A program made the position numbers and the translations under genes. Source: Closterium sp. Naga37s-1 (Eukaryota > Streptophyta > Zygnematophyceae > Desmidiales > Closteriaceae). Taken from it: DNA of 64,000 nt. The stretch covers positions 6,179,001-6,243,000 of the forward strand of contig CANJKZ010000723.1 of the NCBI GenBank assembly GCA_947471745.1, read 5' to 3'. Below, in pieces: positions 41,800-51,353 of this stretch (its first letter is position 1; each line of letters begins with the position of its first letter). The notes under the pieces are model-generated. The model was not told the origin of the DNA. It saw only the letters and a program-made list of their open reading frames with translations, and searched no databases.

Positions 41800-42329
41800 A
41801 GTCTAAGGATGTGTCTCACTTTGGCTGGTCCGCCAGTCCGCCCAAACCTGGTCCGTCCCTGAATTTGTGCCTACAGAAATACCCTGAACTGGTCCGTCGG
41901 ACCAGGGTGGACCAACCGAGTGAACCAGCTTCGGACTCATTGTTGTTGGGTCCGCAGATCCACTCTACAGTAGCGTGTAGGCGAGAGAAACTGGGTTACC
42001 ATGACGCAAGACTGTACAGTACACTTGCGCAGCTTCTCCCTGACGCGTGTGGGCGCCAAAATTTTGCGACAGAGAGAGGTGATTTCGTGAGTGTTCGCCA
42101 ATACTATGACTTCAAGAGTCCGACGTGGACCAGCTCGCTGAACCTGGATATCCTCCCCATTATAGTCCCTTTCGCCCGCTAAAACGAGAGTGCTGGTTTG
42201 CTACACCCACGGTCTACATTGCTCAGAGAGCGGGTCCACGCTTGGGTCCGATGTGGTTTGGTGGACTGGTCCCCATCGACCGCATAGAGCCAGGGTGGAC
42301 CGAGGGATTTGAGACGCCTTCTAAGCAAC
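41800..42329. other. GGTCC-rich stretch before the pogo-like gene
   Basis: No supported gene. The word GGTCC or its complement GGACC occurs about ten times (near 41829, 41852, 41892, 41901, 41908, 41951, 42128, 42233, 42246, 42270, 42297), far above expectation for 500 bp. As it immediately precedes a transposase gene, it may be the element's subterminal region with transposase-binding words. Confidence 0.4.
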
Positions 42330-43670
42330 ATGGCTCGCCTCACAAAGCGCTAGCGAATTCCTATCGTCACCAAGCGAGAAATTTGCCAGCACTTTGCGCA
42401 CCATCCACACCTTCGTTACGATTACCTTTCCGTCTGGTGCTTCACCAGATTTGGAATTCGCCCTGATCGCAGCACGATTGGCAAGATCCTACATGGCAAA
42501 TAGAAGTGGCGTGCTACGACCACTGCCCACGGTCGCACATTTCGCCTGCGGCAGCCCATGTTCCCCCAGCTTGAGCGTCAGCTTGGCAATTGGGTTCGCA
42601 ACGCTTGTAAGGCAGGCGTCCCATTAACATTGCGCTTGATTCAGGAGAAGGCAAGGTCACTCCGCCGCGAAGAGGTTCCTGTGCTCGCTCACCTGGGTGC
42701 CTCACATGATGCACCACCTAGGCTTCCGTAATCTCACTCGCGCCGGAGAGGCTGCCGCGAAGGACATGGACGTTGTAACAAGCGCGCGGCTATGGCATTA
42801 TTCCCTGCCTACTAGCCAAGGAAGACGTGGGCGACCGAGACGCCTGCCGGTGTCAAGACCGCGAAGGACTGCCTCACCATTGCGTTCCTTTGCAACGCGG
42901 ATGGTTCTTCAGCGTTCCGCCCCATGGTTATATCCAAGGTTCGTCGTCCGCGGGACTTCAACGACACCAGATTCGACCCCGAACCTTATGTGTACTGGCG
43001 CTACAACAGGCACTGCTGGATGACAAGCAAGGTGAGGTTGAGTGGATTTTGTATTTGGGATTGAATGTACAGTATTTTGGTTGCAAAAGTTATCAATTCA
43101 ACAACTACAAATGCTTGGATATTCTCTTATGTGAGGTGCGTGTGTGCTGCAAATTTTCACGGCCTTCATTGAGTCGCTGAACGCAACGTTTTATGCGGAG
43201 GAGCGGCAGGTCGTGCTCCTCGTAGATAATGGAGCAGTCACCGCGTGGATACGGAGGCGGCGGTGCGTCAGGATATCTTGGGCTTCTGCAAACGTCAAGC
43301 TCAGCAACATCCGGGTGGTGTACCTGCCTTCTAACACCACCGCCTTCACGCAGCCCCTGGACCAGGGTGTCATCACCGCGATCAAGGCCAGGTTTCATCA
43401 AAAAGTGATCACGGACTGGCTGATTCAGTGGGACAATCGTGGGAGCCCCGCATCCCTGCAGTCCTTGAAGTCGAAACCTCACAAAACTGTCATCTACCTG
43501 TTCGAGGCATGGGGCGCCGTCGAGACTGAGACGATCCAGCGCTGTTGGTTCAACGATGGCATCCTGCCACGCTCGTGAAAGGCTCTCATGCCCCTCGAGA
43601 GCACCTGAACGTCCGACCCTGGCAATACTACCGAGGAGCTAGAGTTTCTCGGTAGGCAGCTGGCCGCACT

Positions 43671-43813
43671 TGTCAGAATATTATGCTTGTCTAGCCTGCA
43701 GTGGGGTACCCTATAGCGAGTACAGCCCAAATTAGGGTTTCCTATATGTACTCAACTGCCTGCTAGTGCAAACCCTCTTTTCCTGTTCTAACTTTCTGCC
43801 AACTATTTTGACA
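43671..43813 (+). repeat. 5' LTR of Copia H
   Basis: 143 bp, TGTCAGAATATTATGC to CTATTTTGACA. Confidence 0.9.
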
Positions 43814-44094
43814 TGCTATCAGAGCGGTTATGCTCCTGGCCTGTGAGCCCACCGTTAGCTTTCGCTGCTGTCCTGTCTATCGCGCGCCCCGTGGCGCGCG
43901 GCGTTTTTTCTTCCCGCCACGCGCTCGGGGCGCATGGCGGTTTTCTGCCCGCCGCGCGCCCCGAGCGCGCGGCGGTTTTTTGCCCGCCGTGCGCCTAGAG
44001 GCGCGCAGCGGTTTCCTGCCCCGTCGACCAGCGAGTCGCCCCCCGTCGTCCGTCGAGGCGCCCCCATAGACCCGCGCGCCGCCCCCTCGCCCCC

Positions 44095-44390
44095 CCCCCC
44101 CCTCCCGTCGCCTCGTCGCGGCGCCCTGGGGCCCCGCACGTCGCTCCCTACCGTCGCCTTCTCGCGTCGCCCTGGGGGCTCGCGCGCCGTCCCCTCCCGT
44201 CGCCTCGTCGCGGCACCTTGGGGGCCCGCACGCCGCCCCCCTCTCGTCGCCTCGTCGCGGCGCCTTGGGGGCCCGCGCGTCGCCCCCTCCCGTCGCCTCG
44301 TCGCGGCGCCCTGGGGGCCCGCGCGTCGCCCCCTCCCGTCGCCCTTCAAGGCGCCCTGTGGGCCCGTGCGCGGCTCCCCTCCCGTCACCC
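44095..44390. repeat. 46-bp tandem array in Copia H
   Basis: About six units; CCTCGTCGCGG recurs at 44111, 44203, 44250 and 44296 with a diverged copy near 44157, i.e. a 46-47 bp period. C-rich on the sense strand. Confidence 0.78.
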
Positions 44391-45180
44391 GCCGTGGCGC
44401 CCTCGGGAGGCCCGCGCGCTGCCCCCCCTGCAGCTCGCGAGCCGCCCCTACAGCCCGCGAGCCTCCCCACCAGCACGCGAGCCGCCCCACCAGCACGCGA
44501 GCCGCCCCTGCAGCCTGCGCGTGCTGCCCTGTGGAGCCGCGCGCCACTCCCTGCCCTTGTGTAACTGCGCGGTGCCGTTTCTGGGGGTGGCGGGAGTGTG
44601 AGCCGTTCCTTGATCCTCCTCCTACTCCGTCTCCCAGTGCTGCAGCTGCCGCTGAGGGGGATGGGTGTGTGGGAGCTGAAGGAGTGGCGCTAGGGGGGTG
44701 TCGTGGGAGTGGAGCTAGGGGTGCAGCAAGGGGGTGTGTGAGAAGGGGGTGTAGGATTGTTAGGGGAGGTTGAAGGGGGGGGTGGCCGCTGTGAAGCCAG
44801 CAGCTCCAGTCGCCCGTGAGACCGTTGCACCAGTCGCCCGTGAGCCCGTCGCTCCAGTCGCCCGTGAGCCCGTTGCTCCAGTCGCCCATAGGTCAGTTGC
44901 TCCTGCCGCTCGTCTAGCCGCGGAGCCAGTTACTCGAGTTGCCCGTGTGCCAGTTGCTCCAGTTCCCAGTGTGCCAGTTGCTCCAGTTGCCCGTGTGCCA
45001 GTTTCTCCAGTTGCGCCGTGTGCCAGCAACTTCAGCTGCCGCCCACCACCTTCTCTCCTCTCATAGTCACTCCTCCTCCTCACTTGCCCTCTGTGAATGC
45101 CTCTAGCTTTGCTTGTTCTTGTGAACCTGCTCTATGCCTGCTTGCTGTGCTGATTATACCCCACTTTGACTATGGGGGTG

Positions 45181-45321
45181 TGTCAGAATATTATGCTTGT
45201 CTAGCCTGCAGTGGGGTACTCTATAGCGAGTAGCCCAAATTAGGGTTTCCTATATATACTCAACTGCCTGCTAGTGCAAACCCTCTTTTCCTGTTCTAAC
45301 TTTCTGCCTACTATTTTGACA
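45181..45321 (+). repeat. 3' LTR of Copia H
   Basis: 141 bp, about 2 percent different from the 5' LTR plus a 2-bp gap. Confidence 0.9.
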
Positions 45322-45765
45322 GCACTGAAACTCGGCCTGGCAGGGATGTCCGCGACGGAGTTCAACTCCGTCGTTGACAATGTGCGGACCTGCGACTAGG
45401 AGGGCCCGGATCCCCTCGCGGATGAACCGCAGATGACTCGGGGCGCCCGTCCGTCGCTGCTGCCAGAGCCTATCACGGCAGCAGAAGCCGACGCTCTTTG
45501 CGAGCGTCGCCGCCTTGCCCGTCGCACGACTGAAATCCTGGTGAATACGCGCGGGCTTGCAACATCCTGGTTGCGTACGCGCGGGCTTGATAGGATTTTT
45601 GGGATAAGCAACCCTGAAGTCCTCGAGTGCCTTGATCGCGACAGTCGTGCCTTCATTAACCTGAACAGCCCCCCCCAGAACAACGACCTTTCCGGCCGCG
45701 AGGAGGCTCCAAGTGACACGGCGACTAGTCTGCAGAGGGGGGTCTCTTCCATTGTTGGCATTTGA

Positions 45766-46199
45766 AGCTCGTCTTTCCGTCATAGCGGGCGAATGCATGT
45801 GGTGTTTCTGTGGGTGCAGTTTGCAGATTCACGTTTCTCTGCGTACATGGTCGCATATTTGTTGTTTGTGTACCGTGCCTTCACCGTGGTGTACGGTTTC
45901 CAACAGTGTGGTTGTCGAATATGTTTGTGTTTGTGTTAGTGTTCGTGTTTGTGTTTGTGTTTGTGTTTGTCGAGCGTCAGTTGTGCCTATGCTTGTGGCG
46001 TGGTCACTGCCTGGAGGGTTGGGCTTGTTTGTGTGTGTCAATGCGCCTTGTTTCTGGTTGCGAGTGGGGGAGTCATGCGTGTGTCAGTGGCAAGGATCTT
46101 TGTGAGTGGAATTTCAATTGCTTATTGATTGCTTGTCTATTTCAATCTGCTTGTAAGCGCATTCACGGGTCTGTCACTAAACCGTAACTGAAGTTGAAA
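45766..46199. other. Gene-free stretch with GTTTGT microsatellite
   Basis: Between the pogo-like remnant and Gypsy B. Contains a (GTGTTT)n-type microsatellite at about 45923-45972. Nothing else supportable; it may hold the right end of the pogo-like element. Confidence 0.5.
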
Positions 46200-47652
46200 A
46201 AAGTTGAAATGATGGATTTGAGTCAGTGGTAACAATGCGTTTCGTTTAATTCAAATACGAGGTAACACGGTGTCGCCCAAAGAGACATGCGCATGGCGCC
46301 CCAGTCATCATCAATGTAGACGAGGATTCCTGCCCAAGGGACTATAAATATCACCATTTGCCTGGAAATTTGAGATTTTGCTATACGGTCTCGCGCCGCG
46401 CATGTTTTACAGAGGGACTATAAGCAAGAAGACCTGTACAACCCCGACATTTCAAACTTCGCACGTTCGGCCGACATCCACGATTCCGAGGCAGCCTTGT
46501 GTCGCCTTCGTATTTTCGCCCGCCAAATCTACACCCAACCTCGCATTCCCGATGTTATGGGGTACTTTATTGTTCAAGGGTAGATTACCCTAAACATTTC
46601 CCCAACCGAATCCCAACCTTATCTCCATCCAATCCCTTTGGGATTTCCTTGTGTCACGTGGCACTCTAGCTTTCTTGCGTTCTACTTCGTAGTCCCACGA
46701 ACTACTTTCCAACATTCGCTCTTGCATGCTATATCAACCTTGCTTGTACTTGCCACTATCAGCCAATTCTCATTCAACTATTACTCAATAACTCATTCGC
46801 ATATTTCTCTAATCCTTTCTTCGCCAAAGTCTTCCGCCACATTTTATCCTCGACTTAGTCGACCCCGCTATTCTTTAGAGGATATAGGCCAAGGAGCCTA
46901 ACACTTGGTATCAGAGCGCCTTCGCGGGGAGCGACTTCCAACGAGCGACCGTCGATGACGAGACTACGACGTCATTGTCGTGCGGTGCCGACTTGCAGAC
47001 TTGGAGTCGTCGAGCCGACATGGATTAAACCATGCATTCTCTCCCCCACGACATGGGCAATACGTTTGCCGACCTCATGCACCAACTCGAACAGTTGACA
47101 TTGGAAAATTGACAGGTACGAGCAGAAATGCAATAGCTTCGTAATTTGGCTTCTAACCCCCATCGTCATGCCGCACCAACTCCTGCGCCCACCACGTCGA
47201 AGCGCTGCCGGAACGTCGAAGCGCGCTCAAGCTGCAGAAACCCGAGCCGTTCGACCCGAGTCAAAGCGACGCGAACGTGCGGACGCGGATCTTCATGCTG
47301 AACAATTACTTCGCCGCGAGTGGGGTGCAAAAGGCGGACGCGCAGCAGCGGATTGAGTACTCCGTTATGTTGTTCGGGGGCCCAGCCTTAGAGTGGTGGT
47401 GCCAACTTACGAAGACTATTGTTAGAAGGCTAAGTTTGACGGGCATCAACAAGGCTTGCAGGTGCAACTTCGAGATTTGGGAGTTTATCTTTAGGTGTTA
47501 CCACAGTTCCGACGACATGGGAAGGATTTGAAGTGGCGCCGAAAAGTAGGTTCGACTTGGTGAATAGCTTCGAAGCTGCTAGGAAACGTCTGCGTCATTT
47601 CCGACAGATAGAAAACGTCCACGACTACACACGACATTTCTTCAGCATCTGC
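46200..47652 (+). mobile_element. Gypsy B, left part: 5' LTR, primer site and gag start
   Basis: An LTR of roughly 700 bp (left edge not resolved, about 46200; right edge CCTAACA at 46903) with TATA-like TATAAATA near 46344. A primer site TTGGTATCAGAGCGCC follows at 46905-46920. Then gag on the plus strand with MLFGGPALEWWCQL (about 47367-47410), the usual gypsy-gag core, and HDYTRHFFSIC near 47622. It stops at the LTR of Copia I (47653). Moderate GC. Broken; likely the same element as the gypsy sequence from 60869. Confidence 0.68.
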
Positions 47653-47776
47653 TGTCAGAATCTAGGAACGAAGAATGACTAGAAACACAGAAGTACAAGG
47701 TTTGTGTATGGCAAAACCTAATTGGGCTGTACCCCTTAAGGAGTGCCCCACTACAGCCTAGAGCATAGTTCTGACA
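47653..47776 (-). repeat. 3' LTR of Copia I
   Basis: 124 bp; on the minus strand begins TGTCAGAACTATGC. Carries the shared core (GTGGGGCACTCCTTAAGGGG). Confidence 0.85.
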
Positions 47777-47992
47777 CACCCCCATAGGCAAATAGGGGAC
47801 AAGCAAGAGAACGAAGCAAGGTCAAGCCCAGGGTGGATCACAACGTCACCACACATTCTGAGCACAAGCAAATGGCCACAAGGCCAGTTCACTTGCAGAG
47901 CTATATATAAAGGAGAACAGGCAGGACAGTGATCACAACCTAGCAAGTGTAAGCATGCAGGTATAAATATCTAGATCACAGTACAAGCAAGG

Positions 47993-48422
47993 TCAAGAAG
48001 TGAGCAAGTGAGGCCAAGTAGGCACAAGACCTAGAACAGTACAGCACCGCTGATGATTACAAGGCTGAAGTGCCTTGGTGAAGATAGCAGCAGTGTTGGC
48101 CTGAGAGGCCACGTAAACAAGACGAAGCTGACCACGCTGCTGCAACTCTCGAGCAAGAAAGTAACGCAGAGCGATGTGCTTCGTTCTGTGCTCCAGTCTG
48201 TGCTCCTGACACAAGGCAATCATGGCCTTGTTGTCGACGTACAAAACTGGAGGAGAACGAGGCGCCTCTCCCAGGTCGGTCAGCAGGTAGGTGAACAAGC
48301 GTAACTCCTGTGCAGCCATGGCCCCTGCGTAGATCTCAGCCTCACACCTGGAGCTGAGAACAGAAGATGAGCGGGTAGACCGCCACGAAAAAGAACCGGA
48401 ACCAAGGCTGAAGGTGTAACCC
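47993..48422 (-). pseudogene. Copia I RNase H C-terminal part
   Basis: Reads MAAQELRLFTYLLTDLGEAP, YVDNKAMIALCQEHRLEHRT, TKHIALRYFLARELQQ and ANTAAIFTKAL on the minus strand, ending LVPTWPHLLTS, the same terminus as Copia B and G. Confidence 0.8.
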
Positions 48423-48668
48423 TGTCACGATATGCTCTTAACTGGTAACCGAGTCTGAACTTAGGGCCTAGGCTTAGTAGCCTAGGCCAAGCGGGTGTGG
48501 AGTAGTTTGTGCCAAGGAGAATTGAAGAATGGTTGAAGGTTTACTATAGCACACGAGTACATATAGCAACCTAACAAAATTGAAAGAGGTGCACCACCAT
48601 ACAAGGGAATTACACAACAGCTACATTACAGGCAGATTATACTAAATAGATATAAATCTAATGTGACA
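48423..48668 (-). repeat. 3' LTR of Copia J
   Basis: 246 bp, TGTCACGATATGC to CTAATGTGACA on the plus strand. It lacks the core shared by the other copia LTRs, so it belongs to a separate family. Confidence 0.88.
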
Positions 48669-49009
48669 CACCCCCTATCTGCGTGAAGTGCATAACGATG
48701 TGCAGAGCCCCCCTTGAAGGGGTACACCTGTAAAACCCCATTACAGGGTGTGGGAACACTAGCAAGGGACCCCCTCTGAAGCTGACAAGCAGCAACCACC
48801 AAGCAGCATCTGAACCACCGCGGTGGAATAGGTGCCCGGCTGCGGTTGAACGCCCCGCAGCTGGTGCACTGTGTGCGAGGAGCACGGGTACGGGTAGCGG
48901 GTTCGGGTAGCAACTAGATGCTGTACGGGACGGGCCGCACGGGGGTGACGAGCAGCACGAGACCGGGCAGCACAGACTGGGTGGGGCACGAGCGAGAATT
49001 GACAGCACG

Positions 49010-49620
49010 GGTGGGGCACCAACGGGTACGGACAGCACGAGTAGGGCACAAACGGGCAGAACGGGGCAGCACGGGCAGAACAGGGCAACACGGTCAGAAC
49101 GGGGCAGGACACGGGCTGAACGGGGCAACTCGGGCAGAACGGGGCAGGACACGGGCTGAACGGGGCAACACAGGCAGAACAGGGCAGAACACGGGCTGAA
49201 CGGGGCAGGACACGGGCTGAACGGGGCAACACGGGCAGAACAGGGCAGAACACGAGCTGAATGGGGCAGGACACGGGCTGAACAAGGCAACACGGGCAGA
49301 ACGGGGCAACACGGGCTGAACGGGGCAACACGGGCAGAACGGGGCAGGACACGGGCTGAACGGGGCAACACGGGCAGAACAGGGCAGAACACGGGCTGAA
49401 CGGGGCAACATGGGCAGGATCACGGTCAGAATCACGGGCAAAATCACGGGCGACAACACGGGCAGAATCACGGGCAGAATCACGGTCAGGATCACGGGCA
49501 GAACACGGGCAAAATACGGGCAGCACACGGGTATGATCACGGGCACAATCACGGGCAGCAGTACGGGCAGAATCACGGGCAGAATCACGGGTGGACAGCA
49601 AGGCACGGGCAGCAAGGGAT
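49010..49620. repeat. ACGGGCAGAACGGGGCA array in Copia J
   Basis: Dozens of 17-19 bp units alternating ACGGGCAGAACGGGGCA and ACGGGCTGAACGGGGCA, changing to ATCACGGGCAGA units after about 49410. Sense (minus) strand is C-rich. The long Cys/Pro/Arg-rich minus frame through it (to 50506) is a by-product. Confidence 0.82.
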
Positions 49621-50546
49621 GAGAGGAGGAGGAGGCGGATGATGCTGCAGTTGAAATTTCACCACCCACACCCCTTGAACCTCCCCCCCCACAGCAGCAG
49701 CAGCGGCGGAGAGAGAGAGGGGGAGGTGTGGCGGCAGTAGCTGCAGATGGATCACCCACCCCCTCAACCTCCCCCTTACATGAGCCGCCAACCCCGCCAC
49801 TCCCCCTCCCCCAGCCGCCCCCTTCGGGCCAACACCACACCTCCTCCCCTTCCCGCTGGATACGGAGCCGGAGATGGGGGTGGGGTGGCAGTTGTCGGTG
49901 GGGGGGGGGGGTGGGATCTGGGGCAGAACGTCGGTCTGGGTGCAGGTACGGGGTTCGGACGGGTCTCGCGGACGGGGGCACGGACGTCGTGCGTGGTGCG
50001 GATGGCGTACGGGTGACGGGCGGGGTGCGGGGTGTGGGTCGCGGACGATCTGGCACATGCAATGGCGTAGCAGCAGCTTCTCCCGCCACTCCCACCACTC
50101 TCGCCACTCCCGCCACTCCCTTCACAGCAGTTGCGAAGTCGACGGGAGGGCGGGCGGGGACCTGGCGACGGGCAGCGGAGTGCGTACGGGTGGCGGGGAT
50201 CTGGCGACGGGCGGCAGTGCGACGGGACGAGCGACGGGCTGCAGCGAGACAGGGGCGGGTGTCAATCGACGAGGCAGGTGACGGGACGTGACGTGACGGG
50301 CGGCAGCGCAACGGGACGGGCGACGGTCGACGAGGCAGGTGACGGGCGGCAGCGCGACAGGACGGGCGACGGGCTGCAGCAGCGGGTAGCGCGGGGCGAC
50401 GGGCTGCAGCAGGGCAGCGCGACGAGCTTATCGTCGTGGCGCTCACGATGCGCCCTACGGGCTGCGCGACGGGATGCGCCACGACGAGGGCTAGTGGTGG
50501 GCCCATGTAAAACGAACGGTCCTAAATCGGACCTAGCTCTATACCA

Positions 50547-50792
50547 TGTCACGATATGCTCTTAACTGGTAACCAAGTCTGAACTTAGGGCCTTGGCTTA
50601 GTAGCCTAGGCCAAGCGGGTGTCGAGTAGTTTGTGCCAAGGAGAATTGAAGAATGGTTGGAGGTTCACTATAGCACACGAGTACATATAGCAACCTAACA
50701 AAGGTGAAAGAGGTGCACCACCACACAAGGGAATTACACAATAGCTACACTACAGGCAGATTATGCTAAATAGATATAAATCTAATGTGACA
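50547..50792 (-). repeat. 5' LTR of Copia J
   Basis: 246-bp partner of 48423-48668, about 4.5 percent different by eye. Confidence 0.88.
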
Positions 50793-50816
50793 TGGTGTCG
50801 AGAGTGGGATCCAAGA

Positions 50817-51159
50817 GGCCAGAGGTCCACTGGTGATCCCCGATCGATCCTAGGGAAGGGTTACAGGCTCGTTGTCCTGGGGGCTTATGGGCGCACTGTC
50901 CCGCTACTTAACAAGCCCTTCTATCCCAGTGGCTAGTGGCTAGGATTCTGACATGTTATCAGAGCAAAGGTCTCGGGTTCGGATACCGGTGTGTGCACTT
51001 CGGGCATCCCAGTGTGGGGGGGTGTCAAAGGTCCAGTGGTGATCCCCGATTGATCCTAGGGAAGGGTTACAGACACGTTGGCCTGGGGGGTTATGGGCGC
51101 ACTTACCCGCTACACAAACAAGCCCTTTTATCCCAGTGGTTCATGGCTGGGATTCTGAC
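50817..51159 (+). mobile_element. TRIM-like miniature LTR element
   Basis: Two direct repeats of about 137 bp (50817-50953, 51023-51159; GGTCCA(C/G)TGGTGATCCCC ... GGATTCTGAC) around only 69 bp. Right after the first repeat is TGTTATCAGAGC, a one-mismatch tRNA-iMet primer site with extended similarity (AGGTCTCG) toward the tRNA T-arm. Right before the second is a purine run (GTGTGGGGGGG). This is the plan of a terminal-repeat retrotransposon in miniature: LTRs, primer site, polypurine tract, no coding. The repeats differ by roughly 13 percent by eye, so it is old. Left edge is approximate; no target duplication seen. Confidence 0.75.
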
Positions 51160-51353
51160 TATTTAGAAACTTTATTAAAAACTTCGGAAAAAAAGGAACT
51201 AAAAGAAACTGTTCAAGGAACAGCTAAAGTAAAAAAAGTTTTTTATTTTTCTAAAATTGGAAAAATAGCAGGTTGTCAAGTAATTAAAGGAGAAGCTAAA
51301 AGAAGCAATCTAGTTTATGTTAATAGAAAAGGGAAAAAAATTTCTGAAGTAAA
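51160..51353 (+). pseudogene. infB: Fragment resembling bacterial-type translation initiation factor IF-2
   Basis: A 194-bp AT-rich island (about 70 percent A+T, next to GC-rich DNA) in one open frame: YLETLLKTSEKKELKE, then VQGTAKVKKVFYFSKIGKIA, then GCQVIKGEAKRSNLVYVNRK. This fits the post-GTPase beta-barrel domain of IF-2, whose family pattern is G-x-A-x-V-x-x-V-F-x-x-S-K-x-G-x-I-A-G-C-x-V. About 64 residues; no start or stop of its own. Lys codons are AAA, as in AT-rich bacteria or organelles. The source could be an AT-rich bacterium, an organelle, or an assembly join. The right edge carries a doubled CCAAGAAGCGTC (51354-51365, 51370-51381). Confidence 0.6.

Larger units (their letters stand above)
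43671..45321 (+). mobile_element. Copia H, short non-autonomous LTR element
   Basis: 1651-bp element with LTRs 43671-43813 and 45181-45321, differing by about 3 substitutions and one 2-bp gap, and a perfect target duplication GCACT (43666-43670, 45322-45326). Primer site TGCTATCAGAGCGG; PPT hairpin CCCCACTTTGACTATGGGGG. The interior is GC-rich with a 46-bp tandem array; no gag or pol domain. Same plan as Copia C and D, and its 5' leader starts like theirs. Confidence 0.9.
42330..45765 (+). pseudogene. Pogo/Tigger-like transposase gene, split by Copia H
   Basis: Plus-strand remnant of a pogo-type (Tc1/mariner superfamily) transposase. The N-terminus MARLTKR...REICQHFAHHP with FGIRPDRSTIGKIL is a CENP-B-like helix-turn-helix. 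FPQLERQLGNWVRNACKAG with PLTLRLIQEKARSL is the Tc5-type second helix-turn-helix. The DDE_1 domain follows: AKDCLTIAFLCNADGS, VLLVDNGAVTAW with the second Asp, and LPSNTTAFTQPLDQGVI with the third (43144-43578). The acidic tail resumes after Copia H (45327-45765, AGMSATEFNSVVDN). Two TAG codons lie in the N-terminal part (about 42351 and 42504) and frame changes follow, with an intron-like or inserted stretch at about 43030-43140. The first catalytic Asp block was not found. Dead copy. Confidence 0.75.
48423..50792 (-). mobile_element. Copia J, non-autonomous LTR element with long LTRs
   Basis: 2370-bp minus-strand element with 246-bp LTRs (48423-48668, 50547-50792), about 11 mismatches, so one of the older insertions. 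Primer site TGGTATAGAGCTAGGTCC next to the right LTR, PPT-like ATAGGGGGTG next to the left one. Interior: C-rich (sense) array and no retroelement domain. Flanks differ (AACCC on the left, TGGTG on the right), so no target duplication is visible. On the left it joins Copia I; on the right a 24-bp filler leads into the TRIM-like element. Confidence 0.85.

Noticed and set aside
45785-46190. Val/Cys/Phe-rich frames of 125-130 codons
   Set aside because: They cross the GTTTGT microsatellite and show no domain.
49094-50506. 470-codon Cys/Pro/Arg-rich frame on the minus strand
   Set aside because: It runs through the 18-bp array of Copia J; period and composition alone keep it open, and no domain is visible.
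50954-51022. GGGTTCGGATACC resembling a tRNA T-arm or Pol III B box, suggesting a tRNA gene or SINE
   Set aside because: No acceptor or anticodon arms fit; the position right after the LTR and the TATCAGAGC word explain it better as an extended primer site.
50817-51159. Cassandra-type TRIM with 5S rRNA
   Set aside because: The LTR shows no 5S rRNA promoter sequence that I can recognise.
51160-51353. Normal plastid gene
   Set aside because: infB is not expected in green plastid genomes, and no neighbouring plastid genes are present, so an organelle insertion of larger size is not supported.
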